A DNA stretch of 64,000 nt from Bradyrhizobium symbiodeficiens (GCF_002266465.3 NZ_CP029427.2:5892501-5956500), one strand, 5' to 3'. Counted from the stretch's first letter, positions 44,058 through 53,536 are shown. The notes: generated from the sequence alone by a model not told the origin. Translations and numbers: made by a program.

Positions 44058-44464
44058 GACTGGCTGATCGTGAGCCCCGGCCCGACCGCGACCTTGGTGC
44101 CGTTCTCGAGGGTCGCGATGGAGCCGTCGGCGTTGATGGAGACCGAAACGACCTTGCCGCTGAAGCTCTCGCCGGTGGCGTCGGTGAAGCTGACGGTCTT
44201 GCCGATCAGGCCGTTGGCCTGCGACAACGACTGCGAGGACAGCAGCGCATCCAGCTTCGAATTGGTCTGCATGGCCTGCTCGACCGTCGAGAGCTGCGCG
44301 AACTGGCTCATATATTGCGAGGTATCCATCGGATTGGTCGGATCCTGGTTCTTCATCTCGGCGACGAGAAGCTGAAGGAACGTGTTGTAGTCGACGCTGT
44401 TGCTCGCGGTCGGATTGGGGGAGCCGGTTGAACTGGATTTGTCGGTCGCGCTGGTGACGTTCAT
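44054..44464 (-). CDS. flgD: Flagellar hook capping protein FlgD (lateral set)
   Basis: One hundred thirty-six residues from ATG 44464. The conserved N-terminal domain is present: VDYNTFLQLLVAEMKNQDPT then NPMDTSQYMSQFAQLSTVEQ (about 24-63), followed by NGLIGKTVSFTD. It lacks the Ig-like C-terminal half seen in the other FlgD at 726-1391; this short form is normal for rhizobial lateral-type flagella. It lies between flbT and fliQ. Confidence 0.95.
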   Translation of the reverse strand: MNVTSATDKSSSTGSPNPTASNSVDYNTFLQLLVAEMKNQDPTNPMDTSQYMSQFAQLSTVEQAMQTNSKLDALLSSQSLSQANGLIGKTVSFTDATGESFSGKVVSVSINADGSIATLENGTKVAVGPGLTISQS

Positions 44465-44478
44465 GTGCCTCTCCGCTG

Positions 44479-44889
44479 TCAGGCAGCCTGGAATGGGGAC
44501 TCGGTGATGGCGCCGGCCAGGATGGCCTGCTCCACCGGGAACAGGGCCCGGATCCGCTTGAGTGCCTCGAAGTAGCGGGTCGCCCCGACCAGCTCGTCGA
44601 CCACGCCCAGTCCGTCCAGCATCTCGCGGCTCTCGCACACGGCGCACAGGGCCGCATGATGCTGTCCATAGAGCGCCGCGGCGTCGCGGATATCGGTCGG
44701 GTTCATCAGCATGAGCTGGACGATGAAGTAGAGCTGCCGCAGCGCCGTGGTGGCGTCGGAGGCCTGCATGACCTGCCCTTCGAGCAGGAACATCACGTCG
44801 TTGACGAGCTCGACGGAGACCTTGCGGTCCACGCGCAGCACCGCGCCGTTGATGTAGATCCGTTCGCCCGCGCGCAAGGAGATCTTCAT
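44479..44889 (-). CDS. flbT: Flagellar biosynthesis repressor FlbT
   Basis: One hundred thirty-six residues. It starts MKISLRAGERIYINGAVLRV and contains LVNDVMFLLEGQVMQASDAT and LYFIVQLMLMNPTDIRDAA, all diagnostic for FlbT. In Caulobacter FlbT acts post-transcriptionally on flagellin mRNA by its 5' leader; that is established for the family. Its start overlaps the flaF stop by one base. The paired leader hairpins upstream of both lateral flagellins here are candidate targets. Confidence 0.95.
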   Translation of the reverse strand: MKISLRAGERIYINGAVLRVDRKVSVELVNDVMFLLEGQVMQASDATTALRQLYFIVQLMLMNPTDIRDAAALYGQHHAALCAVCESREMLDGLGVVDELVGATRYFEALKRIRALFPVEQAILAGAITESPFQAA

Positions 44890-45233
44890 CAAAGAGCGTC
44901 TCGGATCAGGCGGTTGATTTCGATGAGCTGCATCACGTCGTTCGACCTCTCCTCGCGAAGGCGATCGGCTTCCTTGACGACCCACAGGCCGATCGAGATG
45001 ATGTCGGCGCGCAGCTTGTCGGGGAGCCCGTTTTCCGGATGCGAGAGATCCTCGATGAAGATCGTCCACAACCGCCGCACATAGAGCAGGCTCTCGACCA
45101 GATCCTCGAGGCGGAACACGCCTCTCTGAAGCCGCTCGAGCCGGTCGATGCCGAGGCTGAGCGCCTGCCGCTCGCGGCCCCGCGCCTCGTAACCGCTCTC
45201 GTCGACGACCGATTCATAGGCTTCAAACGTCAT
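44889..45233 (-). CDS. flaF: Flagellar biosynthesis regulator FlaF
   Basis: One hundred fourteen residues from ATG 45233; ATG 45239 or GTG 45242 would add two or three residues and no ribosome site settles it. Family features are the Tyr near the start (FEAYESVVDESG) and RLEDLVESLLYVRRLWTIFI then GLPDKLRADIISIGLWVVKE. FlaF promotes flagellin synthesis or export, opposite to FlbT in Caulobacter. The gene pair flaF-flbT is coupled. Confidence 0.93.
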   Translation of the reverse strand: MTFEAYESVVDESGYEARGRERQALSLGIDRLERLQRGVFRLEDLVESLLYVRRLWTIFIEDLSHPENGLPDKLRADIISIGLWVVKEADRLREERSNDVMQLIEINRLIRDAL

Positions 45234-45268
45234 CAGCATCACTCTGCGCAGGAGACCGGATAACAGGA

Positions 45269-45285
45269 CGAGGCTGCGAGCCTCG
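45269..45285 (-). terminator. Hairpin after flgL
   Basis: CGAGGCT-GCG-AGCCTCG is a perfect seven-base stem just after the flgL stop and before flaF. Without a T run it is more likely a partial terminator or mRNA end-protecting hairpin dividing flgEKL from flaF-flbT. Confidence 0.45.
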
Positions 45286-45288
45286 GCT

Positions 45289-46335
45289 CTAGAGATAGTT
45301 GATGAGGCTGATCTGCTGGAGCTGCGAGGTCAGCGCCAGCGCCGTCTTGATCTGGGTCTGCAGGGTGTTGACGCGGACCGAAGCCTCGGTCGGGTCGACC
45401 GCCTCCAGCTTGACGATCTGGTCGTTGAGGATGTCCTTCTGGATCTTCAGCTTCTCGGTCGCGCCGGTGACCCGTTGCTGGATCGAGCCGACGGTGCCGC
45501 CGAGCACGGCGAGATCGTTGATCGCGCCGCTGACCAAGCCGATCGCCTTGTCGACGACGACCTGGAACGTGTCCTTGCTCAGGCTCGTGGTGCCGAGATC
45601 GGTCAGCATGGTGTAGGCCTCGGCCAGCTTGCGGAAGCCGGGCTGGTTGGCACTGACCGAGCTGTCGACGACCTCGGTCGTGGAGATGCGGCTCGACAGC
45701 GTCTGGTCCGTGGCCGACGACCAGTTGGTATTCCAGGCCGGGCTCGCGAACTCGGCGTCAAAGGCGTTGTCGAGGAAATTCTGCATCTGCGCCGGCGTGA
45801 TCGTGCTCACGCCGGGGGCAGACTGCGAGAAGCCGAACGTCGCCAGGAAGTCCGCATCGACCTGGTTCTTGCTGGCCGAGCCGGCCGTGTAGTTCGTGAT
45901 GGGCACGGTCTGTGTATTGATTCCACCGAACAGATACGACCCGTTGTAGGAAACGTTGAGCGCGCCAATGACGTCCTGGAGGTTCGCGGACGCGCTCGGC
46001 ATGATGATCTCCGCGCCGCTCTCGGCGTCGCGGGCCGCGATCAGGTTCTTGAGGAATTCCGACGCGGTCTTGCCGAGCTGCGTGATGCGGTTCTGGGTGA
46101 CGTCGAGCCGCCCCGCAACCAGCTCGTTGGTGTCGACGAGCTGATCGGCGAAGTTGAAATCGGCCCGCAGCGCCACGTCGCGGCCCGCCCCCGTGCCGAG
46201 CTCGAGGCCGACATCGGCAAAACGGCCGGTGGTCGCCTCCTTCGAGGCCTTGGTCAGCGCGCTCTGGTTGTTCGTGATCGACGACCTCAGCGACGAAGAC
46301 AGCATCAGGGTCGAGATGTAGTTCGCGCTCATCAT
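45289..46335 (-). CDS. flgL: Flagellar hook-filament junction protein FlgL (HAP3)
   Basis: Three hundred forty-eight residues. Both terminal helical regions are flagellin-like: YISTLMLSSSLRSSITNNQS at the start, and VKLEAVDPTEASVRVNTLQT plus ALALTSQLQQISLINYL at the end. The centre includes NVSYNGSYLFGGINTQTVPI, a common FlgL segment. It begins three bases after flgK ends. It links FlgK to the filament and is probably carried by the FlgN-like chaperone. Confidence 0.93.
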   Translation of the reverse strand: MMSANYISTLMLSSSLRSSITNNQSALTKASKEATTGRFADVGLELGTGAGRDVALRADFNFADQLVDTNELVAGRLDVTQNRITQLGKTASEFLKNLIAARDAESGAEIIMPSASANLQDVIGALNVSYNGSYLFGGINTQTVPITNYTAGSASKNQVDADFLATFGFSQSAPGVSTITPAQMQNFLDNAFDAEFASPAWNTNWSSATDQTLSSRISTTEVVDSSVSANQPGFRKLAEAYTMLTDLGTTSLSKDTFQVVVDKAIGLVSGAINDLAVLGGTVGSIQQRVTGATEKLKIQKDILNDQIVKLEAVDPTEASVRVNTLQTQIKTALALTSQLQQISLINYL

Positions 46336-46338
46336 GAC

Positions 46339-47818
46339 TTAGTTCCCCACGGCAGCCAGCAGGCTCTGCAGCATCTCGTCGACGGTGGAAATGATCTTCG
46401 ACGACGCCGAATAGGTGCGCTCGACCTGGAGCATCAACGCCATCTCGTCGTCCATATTGACGCCGCTGACGTTGGACAGCGCCGCTGTGCTGCGGTCGAG
46501 CAGCGTATTCTGGTACTGCACGTTGTCGTCGGCCGTCTTGCGCTGGCTTTCGATCCAGCTCGCCGAGGAGGATGCGAACTCGATCACGCTGCCGCTCGGC
46601 TTGCCCTGAGCCGTGGCGTCGAACGGCTGCGGGGCGCCCATGTTGTTGATGAGCTGCTGGAGCCGCGTCGAGAAGCCGGCATTGCCGGTCGTGTTGTAGT
46701 TGAAGGCCGGAAGGCCGCTGATGGCGCCGTCGCGCAGCAGGTCCGGGTTTCCGCCCATGGCCGGATCGACCGAGGCGGCGACTGCGATCTGACCCGCGAG
46801 GCCCACCGAGATCGTGGCGCTCGCGGGCATCGCGGGCGCGCCGGGATAGGTGAACAGGCCGGGCCGGTCCGCCAGCGTCGGGACGGCCCGACTGGTCGCT
46901 CTCCTTGAAGGCGTCGATCAGGCCGCGCGCGATTTCGTCGAGCTGGCTCTGATACGTGACGGTGTCCTGGTCGCGCAGCTGGGCGAGGCCGGCGAGCTTG
47001 CCGGACTTGAGCGGCATGACGGAATTGGCGCCGGTCACAGGCACGCCGTCGATGAAGACGGCATTGCCCGTGGTGCCGGCCGTGTAGGCGTTGGTCGGCG
47101 CAAAGCTCACCGTCCGCGCAATCTTGTCGAACAGCACGACGCCGCTGTCGGTATAGAGCGCGGCGTCTCCATTGGCCCGGATCGACATCGAGACCCCGGT
47201 CTCCTGCGACAACCTGGAGACGATGCTGTCGCGCTGGTCGAGATAGTCGGTGACGTCGTCGCCGGAGATCGTGCCCTTCACGATGGCCGTGTTGACGGTC
47301 TGGAACTGGGACAGCAGCTGGTTGATGTTGGCGACCGAATTCGCCATGTCGGCGTCGGCTCCTTCACGGACCGACTGCACCGTCTTGGTGGCCTGGTTGA
47401 GCGCGCTCACCATGTCCTTGGCGGACGTCACGGCGGCCTGCGCCAGGGTCGCGTTGTCGGTGGAGTTGGCGTATTGCTGCAGCGCCTGCTTCAGCTTGTT
47501 GAGCAGGGCGGTCGGCGACTGCTCGAGCTCGGGATCGTCCACCGTCGCGGCCGCGATCTTCTGCAGGCCGTCATAGATCACGCTCTGCTTGGCCGACGAC
47601 GAGGTCGCGGTCAGCACGTTCGAATAGAGGCCCGAACTGGCCGCACGCTGGATCGCCGCGACATAGACGCCGGTGCCGGGGAGGTTGTCCAACACGGCGA
47701 TCTTGCGCGAATAGCCGGTGGCGCTGGCACCGGCGATGTTGCGCGAGATCGTCGACGACTGGATGCCCGACGCCATGAGCGAGGCGCGAGCGGAGTCGAG
47801 AGCGGCGGTAAGGGACAT
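46339..47818 (-). pseudogene. flgK: Flagellar hook-filament junction protein FlgK (HAP1), frameshifted as read
   Basis: Two frames join to give one FlgK of about 493 residues. The first, from ATG 47818, has MSLTAALDSARASLMASGIQ, TISRNIAGASATGYSRK and continues to IDAFKESDQSG. The second picks up as LADRPGLFTYPGAPAMPAS and runs to the normal end (MALMLQVERTYSASSKIIST, LQSLLAAVGN, stop 46339). The break is near 46887, where an extra C/G in a GGCCCG stretch would shift the frame by one. Either the gene is inactive, in which case this filament cannot attach, or the base is a sequencing error. Both parts are otherwise well conserved. Confidence 0.88.
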
Positions 47819-47852
47819 GATCTGCTCTTGCCGGGGGTGAGCGCCGAAGAAT

Positions 47853-49085
47853 TCAGCGCTTCAGGTTGACGACGACGTCGAGCAGGTCGGCGCCCGTCTG
47901 GAACGATTTCGAGTTGGCGGTGAATCCGCGTTGGGCCTCGATCATCCCGGTGAGCTCGTCCGCGAGATCGACGTTGGAGTCCTCCAGCGCGCCGGACTGA
48001 ACCGTGCCGAGCCCGCCGGTGCCGGCATTCCCGGCCTGCGCATTGCCCGAGTTCATGTTGGTTGAATAGACGTTGCCCGGCTCGGGCGTCAGATTGTCGG
48101 GGCTCGCGACGTCGGCGAGCATGATGGTGTAGAGCGTCGTCTGCTGCCCGTTCTTGAGCACGGCTGTGACGTATCCGTTCTCGTCGACATCGATCTTGTC
48201 GATCGCCGAGGGAACGCTGCCGTTGACGGTTGCCTTGAAGCTGAAGTCGGTGCCCACCTGCGTCATGTTCGACAGATCCATGGTCAGCGCGGCGCCGCCC
48301 GGGACGGTCACGGTGAGACCCGTCGGGCTCGCGGCTGCCAGCGCGCCCTTTCCGGCCGCGGTGGTGTCGAAGGTGAACGTGGTGGCGGCGCCGAGCGAGG
48401 TGCCCGTTGCGGAGTCGTAGACCTGAATCTGCCAGGTGTCGGAGCCGGCCGCCGTCGCGGTGTGGGACATATAGACGTCGAGCGTAACGGCCTGCCCGAT
48501 ATTGTTGTAGGCGACGATCGAGCTCTTCGACGAATAGGACGCCGGACCGGGCGGACCGGCGATGACGGCCGCCTTCGGATCGAGATTGCCGGTCGTCAGG
48601 GTGCCCGCCGTCGACGGCACCGGCACCTGCGAGACCTGGGCGATGTTGACGATCTGCATTCCAGCCAGGCTGTTCTGCGAGAAATTGGTCACTTTACCGG
48701 GCTGCCCCAGAAGGTAGTAGCCGGCCGCGTTGACGAGGTTGCCCTGAGCGTCCGGGACGAACGAGCCGGCGCGCGTCAGGAATTGCTGCGTGTTGTTGGC
48801 GTTCGAGACGACGAAGAAGCCGTTGCCTTGCACGGCAAGGTCCGTGGACGACGTCGTGAACTGCGTATGCCCGGCGTCGCTGATGGCGTAACGGACGGTG
48901 GTTTCGACAGCGCCGGAGTCGTAATTGCCGGAGCCGCTCTTCAGGATCAGCGAGGAGAATTCGGTCGAAGCCCGCTTGTAACCTGTGGTGTTGACGTTGG
49001 CGATGTTGTCCGAAACCGTCGACAGCTTGTTGGACTGCGCGCTCATGCCGGAAACGCCGGTGCGCATAACACCATACAGGCTCAT
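47853..49085 (-). CDS. flgE: Flagellar hook protein FlgE (lateral set)
   Basis: Four hundred ten residues. The N-terminus MSLYGVMRTGVSGMSAQSNK and VSDNIANVNTTGYKRASTEF has the rod/hook signature; DLAVQGNGFFVVSNANNTQQ is the hook core motif, and the C-terminus DLADELTGMIEAQRGFTANS is the FlgE/FlgG terminal helix. It is 34 bases upstream of flgK and is the classical first gene of the flgEKL unit. Low identity to the FlgE at 1-706 shows two hook types. Confidence 0.95.
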   Translation of the reverse strand: MSLYGVMRTGVSGMSAQSNKLSTVSDNIANVNTTGYKRASTEFSSLILKSGSGNYDSGAVETTVRYAISDAGHTQFTTSSTDLAVQGNGFFVVSNANNTQQFLTRAGSFVPDAQGNLVNAAGYYLLGQPGKVTNFSQNSLAGMQIVNIAQVSQVPVPSTAGTLTTGNLDPKAAVIAGPPGPASYSSKSSIVAYNNIGQAVTLDVYMSHTATAAGSDTWQIQVYDSATGTSLGAATTFTFDTTAAGKGALAAASPTGLTVTVPGGAALTMDLSNMTQVGTDFSFKATVNGSVPSAIDKIDVDENGYVTAVLKNGQQTTLYTIMLADVASPDNLTPEPGNVYSTNMNSGNAQAGNAGTGGLGTVQSGALEDSNVDLADELTGMIEAQRGFTANSKSFQTGADLLDVVVNLKR

Positions 49086-49175
49086 GAAGTGGGCTCCTTT
49101 GGTAGGTTGCAGTTACAATGGGGGATCTTGCTTGCGCGGGGCTGATGGTTCGGGACCATGCACAACTTCAAATCG

Positions 49176-49757
49176 TCATGTCGTTTTCGGCTGACAGAAA
49201 GAGCGCGCCTTGTCGGTCCAGGCGCCGAAGCCGCTCGACACGAGGTGAGCCACGATGTGACAGACATAGCGCTTCTGCGCCGGCTGGTTGTTGGGGCCGG
49301 CATTGTAGCGGGCCACTGCCATGGTCCAGCTGCCCTCGCGCTGCTTCAGCTCTTTCAGGAAGCGCGCGGCATATTCGACGTTCTTCGCGGGATCGAACAT
49401 GGCGCGCACCGAAACGAACTTGTCGCCGTGATAGTAATGATTGATCTGCATGCAGCCGAGGTCGATCAGCTTGATGCCCTTGCCGCGCATGGCCTGGAAA
49501 TTTGCGATCGCATCGTCCATGTCCTTGGCGAACACGGTCTGGCCGTCGGCGCCGAGGGCGTAAGGATGCAACGCGCCGCGACGCCCGGTCTCGGTGAGAC
49601 CGACCGCATAGAGAATGCCGAGCGGAATCCCGTGCTGCTGGGCAGCGCGCGCCATCTCGCGCTCGCAGGGGCCCGCGCCGTCGGTGGCCGCGGCCGCGGC
49701 GCCGGCGTTACAGATAAACAGGGCCGCGACGAAGATGCGGCCCCACGTCCTGGTCAT
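49176..49757 (-). CDS. Lytic transglycosylase (SLT-type), likely flagellar peptidoglycan hydrolase
   Basis: One hundred ninety-three residues with a signal peptide (FVAALFICNAGAAAAATDGA) and an SLT fold: the catalytic Glu is in LYAVGLTETGRRGALHPYAL (about residue 56), CMQINHYYHGDKF is the substrate groove motif and VARYNAGPNNQPAQKRYVCH is the AYNAG-type motif. It would open the cell wall for the rod; FlgJ of this locus lacks that domain. Its start lies 50 bases inside the end of fliK. Confidence 0.88.
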   Translation of the reverse strand: MTRTWGRIFVAALFICNAGAAAAATDGAGPCEREMARAAQQHGIPLGILYAVGLTETGRRGALHPYALGADGQTVFAKDMDDAIANFQAMRGKGIKLIDLGCMQINHYYHGDKFVSVRAMFDPAKNVEYAARFLKELKQREGSWTMAVARYNAGPNNQPAQKRYVCHIVAHLVSSGFGAWTDKARSFCQPKTT

Positions 49758-51030
49758 GACGCGTCTCCTGGCTGGGCTGGCGCTCCTGGCGGGCCTGCTT
49801 CGCGCCGCCGTCGGATTGCCCCGACGACGTGCCTGCGCCGCCGAACGTTCCTTGCGACTGCGACGAGGGCTGTTGCTGGCCCGAAAGCTGCGGCTGCGAC
49901 TGGCCGGAGCCGCTCTGGAATCCGTCCAGCGAGCCGTGTTGCACGGGCGCGACGTCGGCGACATAGCCCGCCGACTGCATGAGATCGCGGATCTGGTCGC
50001 GCTGCTGATCCAGCATCTGGCTGGTGTCCTTGCGCGCGGCCGCAAGGTGGACGGACACTTCGGTGCCGACGAGGCGAAGGCGCACGGTGACGTTGCCGAG
50101 CGCGGGCGGCTCGAGATTGATGGTCAGGATCTTGAGCGGCTGATCGGGCGCATTAGTCTGGGATGCCGAGAGATCGGGCGCTGCAGACGCCGCCGGGCCC
50201 GCGGAGTCCTTCAGCTCGGCGACGACAGCATTGGCGACCTGTTGCGGGGCGTTGAACTGCGCCGGAGGCAGATGCGTCTCCTGCTGGACCACGGTGACCT
50301 TGGTCGTCTCGGGCAATGCGTCACGCGTCGACGCCTTGGCGACGCGTTCGACATTGGCCGTGACGGCCTCGAAGCCTGATGTCGCGGGCATGGCTTTGGC
50401 GGAGGCGTCGCTGCCTTGCTGTACGGCCGCGGCTTGCGAGGCCCCGCCTTGCGCACGCGCGCCGGTCGGAACCGCAGCGGATGGCGCGGAATCCGCCGTA
50501 CTTGCCTTCGCCATGCCAGCGGCCGGGACTTCGCGCCTCGCGCCGGATGAGCGCTCCTCGCGCGCGTCTTTCTTGTCACCCGACTGCGACGGCATTGTCG
50601 GCTTTACAGCCGATGCAGCAATGAGATCCTGTCCCATGATCGCGGCAACGGTCGGGCGGTTGGAGACGTCCGGCTTGGGGTCATGGCCGACCGGACCTTG
50701 CGTCTCCGAGGATTTGTCGGTCGTCTGGTCGCCGGCCCCAATCACGTCGATCGCCTCGGTGCGATCGTCCGTCTCGTCCTTCGACTTGTCCTTGCCCGCC
50801 GGGTGGGCCAGATGCGTGCGCAGCGTTCCGGCCTTCGCGGTCGTGTCGCTGCCCTCATCGGTCAATGCCTGCTTGGCGAGGTTCGAGACGGTGTGGAGCA
50901 GATCGTTGAACGACGAGGCGCCCTGCGATTTGGCCCCAGCGCTCTTCGCCGACCGCGACGTCCCGCGAATGTTGAGGCTCTCGGCGAGACCCGAGAAAAT
51001 TTGTTCGGAGGTTCCACTGAGCTTGGTCAT
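49708..51030 (-). CDS. fliK: Flagellar hook-length control protein FliK (MotD)
   Basis: Four hundred forty residues, mostly disordered and Ala/Ser/Gln-rich. The compact C-terminal export-switch domain is at about 295-365: LKILTINLEPPALGNVTVRL and VSVHLAAARKDTSQMLDQQR with DLMQSAGYVAD are standard FliK_C patterns. A long Gln/Gly/Ser tail follows. In Sinorhizobium this gene follows motC and was first named motD, then shown to be FliK; the order here is the same. ATG 51030 overlaps the motC stop by four bases. Confidence 0.85.
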   Translation of the reverse strand: MTKLSGTSEQIFSGLAESLNIRGTSRSAKSAGAKSQGASSFNDLLHTVSNLAKQALTDEGSDTTAKAGTLRTHLAHPAGKDKSKDETDDRTEAIDVIGAGDQTTDKSSETQGPVGHDPKPDVSNRPTVAAIMGQDLIAASAVKPTMPSQSGDKKDAREERSSGARREVPAAGMAKASTADSAPSAAVPTGARAQGGASQAAAVQQGSDASAKAMPATSGFEAVTANVERVAKASTRDALPETTKVTVVQQETHLPPAQFNAPQQVANAVVAELKDSAGPAASAAPDLSASQTNAPDQPLKILTINLEPPALGNVTVRLRLVGTEVSVHLAAARKDTSQMLDQQRDQIRDLMQSAGYVADVAPVQHGSLDGFQSGSGQSQPQLSGQQQPSSQSQGTFGGAGTSSGQSDGGAKQARQERQPSQETRHDQDVGPHLRRGPVYL

Positions 51031-52205
51031 GGACGGCGGTCCCTGGTCAGGAGTTCGAGTTCGCCGAGTTGCTTATGCGCGCGCGCGAGCGTCACCGTCG
51101 ATGACGCCAAATCGAGACGCGCCGGCGTTGCCGGAGGCTTGTCGGCAGCAATGGCGGATCCGCCCGGAAGCGGCTTGCGAACATCGAGCGCGAGCTGCAC
51201 CGTGGCATTCAGAAGGAGGACGTCCCGCTCGGGCAGCTTCGACCGGTCGAGTGCCTTCAGCTCGGCGAGACCGCCGTCATATTCGTCGGTGAGTGCCCGC
51301 GCGACGCCGCGGAAGAAATGCGCCCGCTCGCGATCCGCCGAGGCGTCGGCGCTGAGCGTCAGCGCCCGCTCGCCGGCAAGCCGCGTGACGGCCAGCTGTC
51401 CGCGCAGCATCGCCGCGCGCGCGATCACGAGATAGAGCTTGAGTCGCCCCGCGCGCTCGATCTGCTCGAGGAGCGCCGCGATGCGCGCGAAGCGACGCTC
51501 GTCGAGCGCGAGACTCGATTGCGCCAGGCTCGTGGAGAAGCGCTGCCAGAAATCGCCGGCATAGATCGAGTTGCGGTAGTGGCGGATATAGGCCAGCGCC
51601 AGGAACTCGAACTTGTCGAAATCCTCCGCCTGCCCCACCAGCAGGATCTCACGGCGCAAGGCCGCCTCCTCCACCAGCGTGCCGGGCAGGAGCAGGCGGG
51701 CGTCGTCGAGACGTTCGATCGCGAGCGATGCCTCGGCACGCGCGAACAGGGCGCCCTGGACCAGCGCGACCTGTCCGCCGAGGCCCGAGGACAGCGTCCG
51801 CGGCTTGACGTCCTTGAGCTGCTCCCGCGCTTCCTCCTGACGACCCTCGACATAGGCGAGCGCGCCGTTGAACAGCCGCTCGTCGATGTTCATCTTGTCG
51901 CGCGGCAGCTTGCGGACGATTTGCGGCGCGCCGCCGCTGAGCAGGTAGATGACCGCAGCCTGGCTATTTTGCGCGTTGCTCCACACGCCCGGATCGGCGG
52001 CGAGAAATCTCTCTCCGATCTGTCGAATCAGCGCGATGTGACTGCCATGCGCGGCGGTGTCACCGTTGGCGATGCCGTCCTGCACCGCCTGCAACCCGCG
52101 GACGAGTTCGTAGGGCTCGCCCGGCTGGCGCGCGGGCTCCGCAAGCGCGTTCGCTGCCGTGAACGGCAGGAGCAGCAATGCGGCGCGAAGGAGCGGCCTG
52201 ATCAA
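51027..52205 (-). CDS. motC: Periplasmic motility protein MotC
   Basis: Three hundred ninety-two residues. A signal peptide (LLRAALLLLPFTAANALAEP) is followed by the rhizobial MotC layout: YELVRGLQAVQDGIANGDTA, AVIYLLSGGAPQIVRKLP and YIRHYRNSIYAGDFWQRFS. MotC binds MotB in the periplasm and is needed for rotation in rhizobia. The start is a TTG at 52205 that overlaps the motB stop (TTGA), so translation probably depends on motB. The MotC chaperone gene motE is also in this locus. Confidence 0.9.
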   Translation of the reverse strand: MIRPLLRAALLLLPFTAANALAEPARQPGEPYELVRGLQAVQDGIANGDTAAHGSHIALIRQIGERFLAADPGVWSNAQNSQAAVIYLLSGGAPQIVRKLPRDKMNIDERLFNGALAYVEGRQEEAREQLKDVKPRTLSSGLGGQVALVQGALFARAEASLAIERLDDARLLLPGTLVEEAALRREILLVGQAEDFDKFEFLALAYIRHYRNSIYAGDFWQRFSTSLAQSSLALDERRFARIAALLEQIERAGRLKLYLVIARAAMLRGQLAVTRLAGERALTLSADASADRERAHFFRGVARALTDEYDGGLAELKALDRSKLPERDVLLLNATVQLALDVRKPLPGGSAIAADKPPATPARLDLASSTVTLARAHKQLGELELLTRDRRP

Positions 52206-53530
52206 GGGCGCTTCTCACGGATCAGGATCTCGATCCGGCGGTTCTGCGCGGCCGCCGGATCGTTCGGAAGCTTCGGCCGGCGGTCGGCATAGCCTTCGAC
52301 ATGCTCGATCCGCAATGCGTCGACGCCGGAGCGAACCAGCATGTAATAGGCCATCTGCGCACGTGCGGTCGACAGCCGCCAATTGTCGTAAGTCTCCGAA
52401 CGATACGGCCGATTGTCGGTATGGCCGCGGACGATGATCACGCCCTGGCGCTTCGTCAGCAGCGGCCCGATCTTGTCGATCACGCGGATCAGCTCGGGCC
52501 GCGGCTCGGCCGAGCCGACCGCGAACATGCCGAAGCTCGCATCGTCGGTCAGGCTGATCAGGAGGCCCTCCTCGACCTGACGCACCTCGGCCGCCGGCCC
52601 GGCGCCCGCCTTGATGTCGGACAGCGCCTCCGTGACGGCGGCTTGAAGCTGCTTGACGGTCGGCTGCTGGGCTTGCGCCGCATCGCGCGGCTCGGGCCCC
52701 TTCGTCGTATCGCCGGGACGCGCCTGCGCGGCGGCGTTGGTTTGAACGGTCGCTTGAACGGTCGCCTGGGCGCTGCCCTCGCGCGAGGCCTGCGCCGGTG
52801 CGGCCCCCGGCGGCAGCAATGGCGAGAGGTTTGCTGACGACGCATCCGCGTTTGGCGCCAGGCTTCCGCCGGCATCGTCGGCCTTGGCACGACGCTGCTG
52901 CGGCTCGCCCTGATTTGTGCCCGGCGCGCCGTCGCGCGCGGAGGCATTCGGCCTGAGCTCGCTCTCGATCATCCGATCGGCATCCTTGGACGACGCTTGC
53001 GGCGCGAGCTTCCAATAGCCGGGGTCAAAGGGATCGCGGTAGGCGTCGCCGCCCTTGAAGCCGTCCTCCTCGGCGGATGTCAGCGCGCCGGCGCGGCGCT
53101 GCCCCGAGGACTGGTTCGCGCTGTTCGCGATCTCGGCGAGCGTCACGTAGGGATCGCGGAACAGGAGCTTCTCTTCATAGGAGGCCGGCTTCTCGGCCGT
53201 CGGCGAGTCACCGCGCCGTTCTTCGTTCGAGCCGGCCGGCTGACGCTTGCCGTCCTGACCTTCGAGCGACGTCGTCTCCTTCTTGGGCAGATTCTTCAGA
53301 CCTTTCGGCGCGGGGGCATTTTCCGCGAGTTGGATCGGATTGAAATAGCTCGCGACGACCTGCTTCTGATCCTGATTGAGCGCGTTGAGCAGCCACATGA
53401 CCAGGAAGAACGCCATCATCGCGGTCATGAAGTCCGCATAGGCGATCTTCCATACGCCGCCGTGATGCGCCTCCTCGGCGAAAGCGCTGCGCCGGCGGAC
53501 GATCACGAGCTCCTGCTTGACCTCTTCCAT
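52202..53530 (-). CDS. motB: Flagellar stator protein MotB
   Basis: Four hundred forty-two residues. The single membrane helix has the proton-binding Asp in WKIAYADFMTAMMAFFLVMW (about residues 27-46). The long periplasmic linker (about 60-290) is rich in Ala/Pro/Gln, typical of rhizobial MotB that bind MotC. The C-terminal OmpA-like peptidoglycan-binding domain is at about 320-440 (GVIIVRGHTDNRPYRSETYD, DNWRLSTARAQMAYYML, NRRIEILIREK). MotA is not in this window, so the complete stator depends on a gene elsewhere. Confidence 0.95.
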   Translation of the reverse strand: MEEVKQELVIVRRRSAFAEEAHHGGVWKIAYADFMTAMMAFFLVMWLLNALNQDQKQVVASYFNPIQLAENAPAPKGLKNLPKKETTSLEGQDGKRQPAGSNEERRGDSPTAEKPASYEEKLLFRDPYVTLAEIANSANQSSGQRRAGALTSAEEDGFKGGDAYRDPFDPGYWKLAPQASSKDADRMIESELRPNASARDGAPGTNQGEPQQRRAKADDAGGSLAPNADASSANLSPLLPPGAAPAQASREGSAQATVQATVQTNAAAQARPGDTTKGPEPRDAAQAQQPTVKQLQAAVTEALSDIKAGAGPAAEVRQVEEGLLISLTDDASFGMFAVGSAEPRPELIRVIDKIGPLLTKRQGVIIVRGHTDNRPYRSETYDNWRLSTARAQMAYYMLVRSGVDALRIEHVEGYADRRPKLPNDPAAAQNRRIEILIREKRP

Positions 53531-53536
53531 GGCGGG

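Noticed and set aside
45758..47818. Single 686-residue product from the flgK start
   Set aside because: After about residue 310 this frame runs antisense-like through flgK's own second half and into flgL, so the extension is an artefact of the frameshift, not a fusion protein.
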